Below, one piece after another: positions 51,160 to 60,813 of a DNA stretch of 61,493 bases (within the stretch, counting starts at the first letter, position 1; each line of letters starts with the position of its first letter). The notes below the pieces were generated by a model. The model made no database searches. It was not told where the DNA came from and was given only the letters and a program-made list of their open reading frames with translations. A program made the translations under genes and the position numbers. This DNA comes from Chitinophaga pinensis. GTDB lineage: Bacteria; Bacteroidota; Bacteroidia; NS11-12g; UBA9320. Where the stretch lies: NCBI GenBank assembly GCA_945897885.1, contig CAMDGU010000011.1, positions 1-61,493 of the forward strand. Reading direction: 5' to 3'.

Positions 51160-53976
51160 ATGCCTAAAGACCTCTCTATAAAATCAGTATTAATAATCGG
51201 AAGCGGACCCATTATTATCGGACAAGCCTGCGAATTTGATTATTCAGGAAGCCAAGCCGCCCGAAGTTTAAGGGAAGAAGGTATTGAAGTTTCGTTGATA
51301 AACAGCAATCCGGCTACCATTATGACCGACCCGGTAATGGCCGACCACATATATTTATGGCCACTAACTACGGATAGTCTTATAAAAATATTAGAAGAAC
51401 GCCATATTGATGCAGTACTACCAACCATGGGCGGGCAAACTGCTTTGAATCTGTGTATGGAGGCTGACCAACTTGGCATTTGGGAAAAATACAATGTTAG
51501 GCTAATAGGCGTGGATATTGCCGCTATTGACACTTGCGAAAATAGAGAACTATTCAGAAAACTGATGGTGGAATTAGGTGTTCAAGTTGCGCCGAGTAAG
51601 GTGGCTAACTCATTTTTGGAAGGAAAAGAATTTGCCCAGGATATAGGATATCCATTGGTTATTCGTCCTTCATTTACATTAGGAGGATATGGCGGCGGTT
51701 TCGTTTGGAATAAATCAGAACTCGATGTGGCATTAAAAGCCGGTTTAGAGGCTTCGCCCATTCATGAAGTTTTGGTTGAAAAAGCAGTACTAGGTTGGAA
51801 AGAATTTGAATTAGAACTATTACGAGATTCCAAAGGTGATATTGCTGTAATATGTACTATTGAAAATTTTGATCCGATGGGAATACATACGGGCGATAGT
51901 ATTACCGTGGCACCGGCCATGACATTAAGTGATGTGGCTTATCAAAAAATGCGGGATGCAGCATTTTTAATGATGCGAAATATTGGAACATTTGCCGGAG
52001 GGTGTAATGTTCAGTTTGCCCTTAATCCAGAAAATGATGATTTAATTGCTGTTGAAATTAACCCAAGAGTTAGCCGTTCTTCGGCTTTGGCATCTAAAGC
52101 TACTGGTTACCCAATAGCCAAAATTGCTTCCAAATTAGCCATTGGTTATTATTTGGATGAATTAAAAAATCCGGTAACTAAAACTACTTCTGCCTTTTTC
52201 GAACCGGCTATAGATTACACCATTGTAAAAATTCCTCGCTGGAATTTTGATAAATTTAAAGGCGCCGACAAACAGTTGGGGCTTCAAATGAAATCGGTTG
52301 GGGAAGTAATGGCCATTGGCCGAAGCTTTCAGGAAGCCTTGCAAAAAGCCTGTCAGAGTTTGGAAACCAACCGCCGCGGCTTGGGCTGCGATGGATTGGA
52401 TTTACACAAACTCGATCCCATTTTAGAAAGTCTTGAAAAACCAAGCTGGGATAGACTTTGGCACATCAAAGATGCTATTTCTTTGGGTGTTCCGTTAACT
52501 TCAATTCAAAAAATTACACGTATTGACCGTTGGTTTTTAGAACAAATAAATGAATTGGTGAAAATGGAAAAAATACTGGCTAAATATTCGATTAATAATA
52601 TTGACCCAAGTGTTTTAAGACTTGCCAAAGAAAAAGGCTTTAGCGATTTTCAAATTGCTTATGCCATGCGCAATTGCACCGATGATGAAGTATATGCCAA
52701 ACGCAAAGAATTTGGAATAAACCGTGTATATAAAATGGTGGACACCTGCTCGGCCGAGTTTGAATCAACCACCAATTATTTCTACAGCACCTTTGATGGG
52801 GAAAACGAAAGCATTGTTAGCGACAGAAAAAAAATAATCGTTTTGGGAAGCGGCCCTAACCGAATTGGCCAAGGAATAGAGTTTGATTACAGTTGCGTGC
52901 ATGGAATATTAGCGGCAAAAGAGGCCGGTTTTGAAGCCATTATGGTAAACTGCAATCCTGAAACGGTAAGTACTGATTTTGATATTGCCGATAAATTGTA
53001 TTTTGAACCCGTATATTGGGAACATTTAATTGAACTGATAGAATTGGAGAAACCGGTTGGAGTCATAGTTCAACTTGGAGGCCAAACAGCCTTAAAATTA
53101 GCAGAACGCTTGGAAGCCAGTGGCATCAAAATCATTGGAACCACCTTTAATGATATGGATGTGGCTGAAGACCGCGGTCGTTTTTCTGATTTACTAAAGG
53201 AGTTGGATATTCCGTATCCCAATTATGGCGTAGCTGAAAATGCCGATGAAGCCATAGTAGTAGCTAATCAGGTTGGGTATCCTGTATTGGTTCGACCTTC
53301 TTATGTATTGGGTGGACAAGGGATGAAAATTGTAATCAATGATGAAGAACTGGAGCAAGCTGTTATAAAATTACTTGGAGATATGCCTGGCAACCGAGTT
53401 TTGATTGATCATTTCCTGGACAGGGCTGAAGAAACCGAAAGTGATAGCATTTGTGATGGAGAAGATGTTCATATCATAGGTATGATGGAACACATAGAAC
53501 CTGCAGGTATTCATAGTGGCGATTCGAGTGCAGTGTTACCGCCCTTCAGTTTATCGGAAGATGTTAAAAACAAGATGATTGAATACTCCCGCAAAATATG
53601 TTTTGCGTTAAATGTAAAAGGATTACTCAACATTCAGTTTGCCGTGAAAAACGAAAAGGTATATGTGATTGAAGCCAATCCCCGTGCATCGCGAACAGTT
53701 CCTTTTATTTGCAAAGCCTATAAAGTTCCTTACATCAACATAGCCACCAAAGTAATGTTGGGTGTAAATAAATTAAAAGACTTTACTATTACCCCGCATC
53801 AAGAAGGATTTGCTATAAAACAACCCGTTTTCTCATTCAATAAATTTCCGGGAGTAAATAAAGAATTAGGCCCCGAAATGAAATCTACAGGTGAAGCTAT
53901 ATTGTTTGTAAAGGATATAAAAGATCCATTGTTTAGAGAGTTGTACAGTATGAAGAGTATGTATTTGAGTAGGTAA
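51160..53976 (+). CDS. carB: Carbamoyl phosphate synthase large subunit CarB
   Basis: CarB makes carbamoyl phosphate from bicarbonate, ammonia (from CarA) and two ATP for pyrimidines and arginine. Two homologous synthetase halves are visible: IGSGPIIIGQACEFDYSGSQA (first) and LGSGPNRIGQGIEFDYSCVHG near residue 565 (second), each followed by ATP-grasp motifs. The protein stops after EMKSTGEAILFVKDIKDPLF near residue 910, so it lacks the C-terminal allosteric MGS domain of about 130 residues found in E. coli CarB. carA is not in the window. Confidence 0.97.
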   Translation: MPKDLSIKSVLIIGSGPIIIGQACEFDYSGSQAARSLREEGIEVSLINSNPATIMTDPVMADHIYLWPLTTDSLIKILEERHIDAVLPTMGGQTALNLCMEADQLGIWEKYNVRLIGVDIAAIDTCENRELFRKLMVELGVQVAPSKVANSFLEGKEFAQDIGYPLVIRPSFTLGGYGGGFVWNKSELDVALKAGLEASPIHEVLVEKAVLGWKEFELELLRDSKGDIAVICTIENFDPMGIHTGDSITVAPAMTLSDVAYQKMRDAAFLMMRNIGTFAGGCNVQFALNPENDDLIAVEINPRVSRSSALASKATGYPIAKIASKLAIGYYLDELKNPVTKTTSAFFEPAIDYTIVKIPRWNFDKFKGADKQLGLQMKSVGEVMAIGRSFQEALQKACQSLETNRRGLGCDGLDLHKLDPILESLEKPSWDRLWHIKDAISLGVPLTSIQKITRIDRWFLEQINELVKMEKILAKYSINNIDPSVLRLAKEKGFSDFQIAYAMRNCTDDEVYAKRKEFGINRVYKMVDTCSAEFESTTNYFYSTFDGENESIVSDRKKIIVLGSGPNRIGQGIEFDYSCVHGILAAKEAGFEAIMVNCNPETVSTDFDIADKLYFEPVYWEHLIELIELEKPVGVIVQLGGQTALKLAERLEASGIKIIGTTFNDMDVAEDRGRFSDLLKELDIPYPNYGVAENADEAIVVANQVGYPVLVRPSYVLGGQGMKIVINDEELEQAVIKLLGDMPGNRVLIDHFLDRAEETESDSICDGEDVHIIGMMEHIEPAGIHSGDSSAVLPPFSLSEDVKNKMIEYSRKICFALNVKGLLNIQFAVKNEKVYVIEANPRASRTVPFICKAYKVPYINIATKVMLGVNKLKDFTITPHQEGFAIKQPVFSFNKFPGVNKELGPEMKSTGEAILFVKDIKDPLFRELYSMKSMYLSR

Positions 53977-53983
53977 TTGAATT

Positions 53984-54241
53984 TTAAGAACCTTCTCTTA
54001 ATTTCCTTTCACTTTCACTAATCGCCAAATCATTAATACTGGCAAAGCGTTTTTGCATCAGACCATTTTCATCAAACTCCCAGTTTTCATTTCCATAAGC
54101 CTTGTACCAATTTCCAGCCTCATCTTGATATTCATATTCAAATCTTACAGTAATGCGATTGTCACTATGTGCCCAATATTCCTTTTTTAATTTTTAATTT
54201 ATTTCTTTAGCCCATTTTTGTTTTAAAAAGAGGAATGCCAT
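53984..54241 (-). pseudogene. Relic of a DUF1348 (NTF2-like) protein
   Basis: The minus strand encodes the last two thirds of a DUF1348 protein: FLKQKWAKEIN, a stop codon in frame, then [20 protein letters not shown], the segment [13 protein letters not shown] and [16 protein letters not shown]. The stop (TAA) replaces what is a tyrosine codon in the family. The N-terminal third is not recognisable. It is a decayed gene next to carB. Confidence 0.8.
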
Positions 54242-54638
54242 CATTTTATTTATAAAACTCAAAAGAAGAAGTAGAAGTTCAATGCATTATTTTTAATCCA
54301 CCAAATTTTTTTAAACATTCTATATTTTCAAAGAATTCAAAAAATAAATCCAAAATTCATAAAACTTTTAATCTCATTTTTTTGAAGACTCAGTTCCTCA
54401 AAATTTGAATAAGAAAAATGAAAAAGTGAAGCCATAATAAGTTTAGCAGAAATTAAGAGGATTATGAGATAAAATAATTATCTAAAGGAAAATGGCTTTA
54501 AATTCATAAATATCACAAAATGAGAATAATGACAATAACTTTAAAATGAAAAATTTTGTAAAATCATAAATTTTACCACTTCCATACCAAACTACTCCCA
54601 ATCAATCGTTAATTTAGCAGACATTGTTTAAAAAACAG
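54242..54638. other. Very AT-rich gap before the S41 protease
   Basis: About 400 bases with no gene. One 7-bp-arm palindrome, GTAAAAT...ATTTTAC near 54558-54576, and the box TAATTTAG at 54610-54617 (one mismatch to TAnnTTTG) could regulate the protease gene. The rest is simple AT-rich sequence. Confidence 0.4.
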
Positions 54639-56285
54639 ATGAAAAGGTATAAAAAACTAATTTTAGGAGGCATTTTAGCCGTTGGGATTTTTTCAGCTTA
54701 CAAGGCATCAGATGAATATTTTGAGGTATCTAAAAACCTTGATATTTTTGCCTCGGTTTACAAAGAAGTAAACCTTAGTTATGTGGATGATGTAGAGCCG
54801 GGAAGCCTAATAAAAACCGCTATTGATGCTATGTTGAAGAGTTTGGACCCTTACACAAACTATTACTCTGAAGCACAAACCGAAGATTACAGGTTTCAAG
54901 TAACCGGTGAGTATGGCGGAATTGGCGCTACTATTCGCCAGAGAGGCGAATATATAGTCATTGACAATCCTTATGAGGGGTATCCTGCCCAGCAAGCTGA
55001 CCTTAGAGCGGGAGATAAAATATTGGAAGTAGATGGCAAATCAGCCAAGGGCAAAACAAGTGATGATATGACGAAGCTTTTAAAGGGGTCGGCAGGCACT
55101 GATATTACTATGAAAATAGAAAGATTGGGAGTTGGTGAAATGGTAAAAACCTTTAAACGAGCAAAGATAAAAGTTAATAATGTGCCTTATTTTGGGATGG
55201 TGGATAAAGAAACAGGGTATATAAAACTTACAGGATTTACCCCTGATGCAGGCAAAGAAGTTCAAGATGCTTTAAAAAATTTAAAGAAAAATAATGAAAG
55301 GATGAAATCAGTCATCCTTGATTTGAGAGGTAATGGCGGTGGATTACTTCATGAAGCGGTAAATGTGGTTAATACATTTGTTAAAAAAGGGGAATTAGTA
55401 ACCAGTACCAAAGGCAGAGATAGGGATAATAACCGTAATTATTCAACGTTGGATGCTGCCATAGATGATGGAATTTCATTGGTAGTGCTTATTGACGGTG
55501 GTTCAGCATCGGCATCAGAGATTGTTTCAGGTTCTTTGCAGGACCTCGATCGTGGTGTTTTAATAGGACAAAAGTCGTTTGGTAAAGGGCTTGTTCAGTC
55601 ATCGAAGGTGCTTACGTATAATACCCAAATGAAGATTACAACCTCTAAATATTATATTCCATCAGGGCGTTGTATTCAAAAACTGGATTACAGCCATAAG
55701 GTAAATGGTAAAGCTGAGGCTATTGCTGATTCTTTAAAGAGGAACTTTTATACGCGAAACCGCCGTCCGGTAAGGGATGGGGAAGGGGTAACACCGGATA
55801 TAAAGACTCCAGAGTCAAAATACACCAAAATAACTCAAAGCCTTTTATCTAAAAATATCATTTTTGACTTTGCTACCCAATACAGAAATACACACGATGC
55901 TATTAAAATGACCAAGGATTTCGAACTTACTGAGAAGGATTTTCAAGATTTTGTGACCTTTACAAGTGGCAAAGATTATAACTATAACACGGATACCGAA
56001 GATGCTTTACAGAAATTTAAAGTTCAGGCTACCAAAGAGAATTATCTTTCTGAACTGAACAGTGAATATGAATCATTATTAAATAAACTACAACGAAACA
56101 AAAGCAACGATTTAGAAAAGTATAAAGATGAAATAATGCAGGTACTGGAGGAGGAAATAGCGAGTCGTTATTACTATGAAAAGGCAAGAATTGAAGCCTC
56201 ATTTGATAATGATATTGAAATAAGGGAAGCTATTTTATTGTTAAAAGATACTGTAAAATACAATTCTTTATTGTCAGCTAAATAG
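54639..56285 (+). CDS. C-terminal processing peptidase, S41 family
   Basis: A membrane or signal segment (YKKLILGGILAVGIFSAYKA) precedes a PDZ domain (residues about 90-170) and the S41 protease domain. The catalytic serine is in GGSASASEIVSG near residue 288 and the lysine in GQKSFGKGLVQ 25 residues later, as in CtpA/Prc. A C-terminal helical extension of about 130 residues follows. I chose ATG 54639 over TTG 54624. It degrades or trims periplasmic proteins. Confidence 0.92.
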   Translation: MKRYKKLILGGILAVGIFSAYKASDEYFEVSKNLDIFASVYKEVNLSYVDDVEPGSLIKTAIDAMLKSLDPYTNYYSEAQTEDYRFQVTGEYGGIGATIRQRGEYIVIDNPYEGYPAQQADLRAGDKILEVDGKSAKGKTSDDMTKLLKGSAGTDITMKIERLGVGEMVKTFKRAKIKVNNVPYFGMVDKETGYIKLTGFTPDAGKEVQDALKNLKKNNERMKSVILDLRGNGGGLLHEAVNVVNTFVKKGELVTSTKGRDRDNNRNYSTLDAAIDDGISLVVLIDGGSASASEIVSGSLQDLDRGVLIGQKSFGKGLVQSSKVLTYNTQMKITTSKYYIPSGRCIQKLDYSHKVNGKAEAIADSLKRNFYTRNRRPVRDGEGVTPDIKTPESKYTKITQSLLSKNIIFDFATQYRNTHDAIKMTKDFELTEKDFQDFVTFTSGKDYNYNTDTEDALQKFKVQATKENYLSELNSEYESLLNKLQRNKSNDLEKYKDEIMQVLEEEIASRYYYEKARIEASFDNDIEIREAILLLKDTVKYNSLLSAK

Positions 56286-56293
56286 TAAACTTA

Positions 56294-57106
56294 ATGGACA
56301 AAACAATCTTAGACTTAATTATTTTAATTATTGCGGGTTGTTTTGGGGGATTTATAAGTGGATTATTGGGTGTAGGAGGGGGCATAATATTCGTCCCTAT
56401 TCTTGATTATTTTCTTATTAAACAAGGAGTTTTAAGTGAGGATATAGTTCCTTATACATTAGCAAATTCATTTTTTGCGGTATTAGTTTCGGGTGTTGCA
56501 GGCAGTATGCCTGCTTTTCGGTCACATTCAATTAATATCAGACACCTGTTATCAGTAGGGTTTTCAGCAATAGTAGCAGTTTTAGTTACGTCTTATTTCA
56601 TAAATCATGGTACATGGTATAGCCCTTTATTGTTCAAAATTGTATTTTCTGTTTTACTTTTATTTACTTTAATAAAAACTATGCTTCATATAGAAGGTGA
56701 TGGAAATTCTGAAAATATGTCAATAGGTTTAGGTGTTTTGGCTGGTTCTATCACTGGGATAGTATCGGGACTTAGTGGTTTGGGTGGCGGAATTATTATG
56801 ATTCCTTTATTTATGATGTTTGGAAAAATGACAATAAAGAAAGCATCAGCGCTATCATTGGCCGTAATCCCTGTTTTGTCACTGCCGAATGTGCTTTATT
56901 ATTCAATTATTACTCCATCTCAAAGTATAGCCGGTTCAACGGGTTATTTGGTTTGGCCACTAATAATTCCATTGGTAATTGGCGTTTTAATGACAGTAAA
57001 AGCAGGGGTATATGCAGCCCAAAAGATTTCTTCCCAAACAATTAAGTTTATATTTGCAGCCTTTATTGTGGTTACAATAATCAGAGTTTTATCCTCTTTA
57101 TTATAA
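56294..57106 (+). CDS. TSUP-family sulfite/sulfonate-type permease (TauE/SafE)
   Basis: The 270-residue protein has about eight membrane segments and the TSUP repeat motifs GCFGGFISGLLGVGGGIIFVP near residue 17 and GSITGIVSGLSGLGGGIIMIP near residue 152. TSUP members export sulfite, sulfoacetate or organosulfonates; the substrate is unknown here. It is eight bases after the S41 protease gene. Confidence 0.88.
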   Translation: MDKTILDLIILIIAGCFGGFISGLLGVGGGIIFVPILDYFLIKQGVLSEDIVPYTLANSFFAVLVSGVAGSMPAFRSHSINIRHLLSVGFSAIVAVLVTSYFINHGTWYSPLLFKIVFSVLLLFTLIKTMLHIEGDGNSENMSIGLGVLAGSITGIVSGLSGLGGGIIMIPLFMMFGKMTIKKASALSLAVIPVLSLPNVLYYSIITPSQSIAGSTGYLVWPLIIPLVIGVLMTVKAGVYAAQKISSQTIKFIFAAFIVVTIIRVLSSLL

Positions 57107-57125
57107 TTTAAGAAAATATCTATTA

Positions 57126-58805
57126 ATGAAAAAAAGCATATTATTTTTAATGATAAGTATAGGTATACTTATTAATGCAACGGCACAAGAGCTTACAAAA
57201 AAGGAAAAGAAGTCTCTTAAAAGGATTCAAAGTCATGTTAATTATTTGGCTTCTGATCGCTTGGAAGGCCGTGGCACAGGAAGTCCTGGGGAAAAACTAT
57301 CGGCCGAATACATTGCAAAACAATTTAAAAAAAGCAAAGTAAGCCCAAAGGGTGAAAATGGAGGTTATTTTCAAGAGTTTGATATTACCACATTGCGCAT
57401 GGCTAAAGATAGTACTGCATTGTCTTTTAATGGCCTTCCATTAAAGTTATTTAGTGATTTTTATCCTCTTTCATTTTCCTCCAACCGCAAAACAGTAGAG
57501 AGCAAAATAGAGGTTGTGGGGTATGGAATATCAGCCCCTGAATTAAATTATGACGATTATTCAGGAAAGGATATTAAAGGAAAAGTGGTTGTAATAAATA
57601 TTTCTACGCCTGATTCACAGCAGGCCCATTCTAAATATATCAATTATTTATCTCTTGAAAGTAGGGTAAAAACGGCTGTTAAGTTTGGTGCTTCCGGTGT
57701 GATATTTATTAACACCGGCAATAGCAAGGATAACCCAAGTGGTGAAATGTCAAAAAATATTAAGCCATCAGCTATACCTGTTTTTTTTCTGATAAACAGC
57801 CAATATATACTTTATTATCCCGGCGGATTGCCCGTAAAAATGAAGGCAGATATTTTTAGCATTTCAGCCACGGCGCATAATGTTGTTGCTTTTAAAAATA
57901 ACAAAGCCAAACATACTGTAATAATTGGGGCTCACCATGACCACCTTGGTTTTGGGGAGATAAAGGGTTCGAGAGAGCCTGAAAGCAATGCTATTCATAA
58001 CGGGGCCGACGATAATGCCAGTGGAACTTCGGCTTTGATTGAACTTTCTAAATTGCTAAAAAAGAAAAAGTATAAAAAATTTAATTACCTTTTTATTGCT
58101 TTTTCAGGCGAGGAAATGGGGTTATTAGGGTCCAAATATTTTGTAGAAAACCCGACTATTGACCTAGATAATGCCACATTTATGATAAATATGGACATGG
58201 TAGGAAGACTCAAAGAAACACTACTAATATATGGAACCGGAACTTCTCCTTCGTGGAAAGATATTATAAATACCATAAGTCAAGATAGTTCCGCTATTCG
58301 TAAAATTAAAACTTCTGAATCAGGTATTGGCTCATCCGATCATACCTCCTTCTATCTGGATAGTATCCCATCCTTACATTTTTTCACAGGTCAACACGAT
58401 GAATATCATAAACCGAGTGATGATATAGCATTATTAAATTTGAACGGAGAAGTAAAAGTCATTGGGAAAATTTTGCAATTAATCGCTATTACACCGTCAC
58501 CAAACAAGTTAGTATTCACTAAAACTAAGGATGAAGATTCACGTAGGTCTTTTAAGGTAACCTTGGGAATAATGCCAGATTATGTATATGATTCGGAAGG
58601 TGTAAAAATAGATGGCGTAAAGGACGGAAAACCTGCGGCTTTGGCTGGATTATTGAAAGGTGATATTATAATTAGCTTGGCAGGAGAGAAAATACCAAAT
58701 ATTGAAGCATATATGAAAATATTAGGTAAATTAGATAAAGGACAAAATGTTGAAGTTATATATATTCGTAATGGAAGTACTTTAACATCAGAAATACAAC
58801 TATAA
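57126..58805 (+). CDS. M28 aminopeptidase with PA and PDZ domains
   Basis: A signal peptide (SILFLMISIGILINATAQ) is followed by a PA domain (residues about 120-230), the M28 peptidase with metal ligands HHDHLGFGE near residue 268, NGADDNASGTSAL near 295, FSGEEMGLLGS near 325, NMDMVGR near 355 and SSDHTSFYLDS near 400, then a C-terminal PDZ-like domain (DGVKDGKPAALAGLLKGDII near 500). It is a secreted zinc aminopeptidase with broad likely specificity. The stop overlaps metF by one base. Confidence 0.93.
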   Translation: MKKSILFLMISIGILINATAQELTKKEKKSLKRIQSHVNYLASDRLEGRGTGSPGEKLSAEYIAKQFKKSKVSPKGENGGYFQEFDITTLRMAKDSTALSFNGLPLKLFSDFYPLSFSSNRKTVESKIEVVGYGISAPELNYDDYSGKDIKGKVVVINISTPDSQQAHSKYINYLSLESRVKTAVKFGASGVIFINTGNSKDNPSGEMSKNIKPSAIPVFFLINSQYILYYPGGLPVKMKADIFSISATAHNVVAFKNNKAKHTVIIGAHHDHLGFGEIKGSREPESNAIHNGADDNASGTSALIELSKLLKKKKYKKFNYLFIAFSGEEMGLLGSKYFVENPTIDLDNATFMINMDMVGRLKETLLIYGTGTSPSWKDIINTISQDSSAIRKIKTSESGIGSSDHTSFYLDSIPSLHFFTGQHDEYHKPSDDIALLNLNGEVKVIGKILQLIAITPSPNKLVFTKTKDEDSRRSFKVTLGIMPDYVYDSEGVKIDGVKDGKPAALAGLLKGDIIISLAGEKIPNIEAYMKILGKLDKGQNVEVIYIRNGSTLTSEIQL

Positions 58806-59758
58806 TGACGATAACAGATAAAATAAGACAGGCAAAAGATACGTTATTTTCTTTTGAAATTTTGCCACCATTGAAAGGGAAAAGCATTGACTCAATATTT
58901 AATTGCATTGATGGCTTGATTGATTTTAATCCGGCTTTTATTGACGTTACCTATCATAGGGAAGAGTATATTTTAAAAAAACGCACGGATGGAAGTTTCG
59001 ACAGAATATCAACTCGCAAACGCCCGGGAACTGTAGCAATATGTGCCTCTATTCAAAACAAGTATAAAGTAGATGCCGTTCCCCACATTATTTGTGGCGG
59101 ATTTACTAAAGAAGATACGGAGAATGCCTTAATAGATTTAGATTTTTTAGGGATTAAGAATGTGCTGCTTTTAAGAGGTGATAATTTAAAAACGGAGTCA
59201 CATTTTATCCCCGAACCACGCGGTAATAGCAATTCGTTGGAGTTGATTCATCAGGTAAAAAACATGAATAATGGCATTTATTTGGATGAAGAGTTGGAGA
59301 ACCCAACACCAACTTCCTTCTGTATTGGTGCATCATGTTATCCTGAAAAACATCAAGATGCGCCAAATTTTAAATCAGATTTGAATTTTTTGAAAAGAAA
59401 AGTAGAGGCTGGTGCAGAGTTTTTAACTACTCAAATGTTTTTTGATAATAGTAAATATGTTGATTTTTTGAAAAGGTGTGAAGAAAATGGTATTAATGTA
59501 CCAATAATACCAGGAATAAAACCAATCACAAAAAAGAATCAGTTATTTTTATTGCCAAAAATTTTTAATATTGATATCCCATTTGAATTATCAAGTGAAA
59601 TTGAAAAAGCCAAAACAGAAGAAGCCGTAAAACAAATTGGAATAGAATGGTGCATTGCCCAGTGCAAAGAATTAAGGGCTCATAAAGTTCCCGTTCTTCA
59701 TTTTTATACAATGGGGTATCCTGATACGACAAAACAAATAGCCTCCTTAGTATATTAA
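58805..59758 (+). CDS. metF: 5,10-methylenetetrahydrofolate reductase MetF
   Basis: MetF reduces methylene-THF to methyl-THF for methionine synthesis. LFSFEILPPLKGKSIDSIFN near residue 14, the TYHREEY segment near 48, LGIKNVLLLRGDN near 118, CIGASCYPEKHQ near 172 and AGAEFLTTQMFFDN near 197 are family motifs (flavin and folate binding). Length 317 fits the bacterial form. Its start overlaps the M28 stop (TAATG), consistent with co-translation. Confidence 0.96.
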   Translation: MTITDKIRQAKDTLFSFEILPPLKGKSIDSIFNCIDGLIDFNPAFIDVTYHREEYILKKRTDGSFDRISTRKRPGTVAICASIQNKYKVDAVPHIICGGFTKEDTENALIDLDFLGIKNVLLLRGDNLKTESHFIPEPRGNSNSLELIHQVKNMNNGIYLDEELENPTPTSFCIGASCYPEKHQDAPNFKSDLNFLKRKVEAGAEFLTTQMFFDNSKYVDFLKRCEENGINVPIIPGIKPITKKNQLFLLPKIFNIDIPFELSSEIEKAKTEEAVKQIGIEWCIAQCKELRAHKVPVLHFYTMGYPDTTKQIASLVY

Positions 59759-59763
59759 TTGCT

Positions 59764-60681
59764 ATGAAAGGAAGGGTAATCAAATCAACCGGTAGTTGGT
59801 ATATAGTGAAAACGAATGATGAAAAGCTGTTTGATTGCCGCATTAAAGGAAAATTTCGTTTAGATAAATCAAAACTTACCAATCCCGTTGCCGTGGGAGA
59901 TTTAGTAGAGTTTGATCTTGAAGATAAGGAAACGCAGGGGGTTATTACAAAAATTGAAGAGCGCAAAAATTATTTGATTCGCCGTTCAAACAAGCTTTCC
60001 AAACAATACCAAATTATTGCCTCCAATGTAGATCAAATACTGATATTGGCCACTATTGCCAAACCCAGAACAACCACCATATTTATAGACCGAATATTAC
60101 TTGCAGCGGAGGCTTATCAAATCCCGATAATTATTATTTTCAATAAAAAGGATATTTATAATGAAGAAGAGAACATTATTTTAAATCAATATTTAGCGAT
60201 TTACCGGTCTATTGGTTATAAAGTAATGGTAATTTCTGCATTCAATAAACAAGATATTGATTCAATTATGGGCCCCATTCAAGGTAAAATCTCTCTAATT
60301 ACAGGCCATTCAGGAGTTGGAAAATCTACATTAATGAACCACCTTAATCCAAAATTAGTATTAAAAACTGGTGCATTAAGCAAGTATTATGGAAGAGGTA
60401 CTCACAATACAACCTTTGCAGAAATGCATAAAATTGTTGAAAACACCTATATAATTGACACACCAGGAATAAAAGATTTTGGAGTTGTGGAATTTGAGCA
60501 GGATAATATTTCTATGTATTTTCCAGATATTAGGAAGTTTGCGTCACGTTGTAAATTCAATAATTGCAAACATATAGATGAGCCAAGTTGCGGTGTTTTG
60601 GCGGCAATAAACGATAATCTCCTGCAGATTACGCGTTATGAAAGCTATCTAAACATCCTGCTTTCATTAGAAATTAAGTAG
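59764..60681 (+). CDS. rsgA: Ribosome small-subunit-dependent GTPase RsgA
   Basis: RsgA is a circularly permuted GTPase that matures the 30S subunit. An N-terminal OB-like domain precedes the GTPase in permuted order: IFNKKDIY (G4) near residue 125, ITGHSGVGKSTLMNHL (G1) near 180 and IIDTPGIKDFGVVEF (G3) near 235. The C-terminal zinc knuckle is CKFNNCKHIDEPSCGV near 270. Length 305 is normal. Five bases after metF. Confidence 0.96.
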   Translation: MKGRVIKSTGSWYIVKTNDEKLFDCRIKGKFRLDKSKLTNPVAVGDLVEFDLEDKETQGVITKIEERKNYLIRRSNKLSKQYQIIASNVDQILILATIAKPRTTTIFIDRILLAAEAYQIPIIIIFNKKDIYNEEENIILNQYLAIYRSIGYKVMVISAFNKQDIDSIMGPIQGKISLITGHSGVGKSTLMNHLNPKLVLKTGALSKYYGRGTHNTTFAEMHKIVENTYIIDTPGIKDFGVVEFEQDNISMYFPDIRKFASRCKFNNCKHIDEPSCGVLAAINDNLLQITRYESYLNILLSLEIK

Positions 60682-60758
60682 CCAATTTTATACTTGTCTA
60701 AAAAAGTGTTCAATTTTAGAGTATATGTCTATTTAAATTAATTTTTTTTAAAATTTAG

Positions 60759-60789
60759 TTTGGATTTAATAAAAGTGCCGTTATCTTTG
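60759..60789 (+). promoter_or_regulatory. Full-consensus promoter before the last gene
   Basis: TTTG (60759-60762), 19 bases, TATCTTTG (60782-60789), a perfect match. It drives the partial secreted-protein gene with a leader of about 20 nt. Confidence 0.75.
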
Positions 60790-60813
60790 CCCGATTAGAA
60801 AAAATTAAGTACA

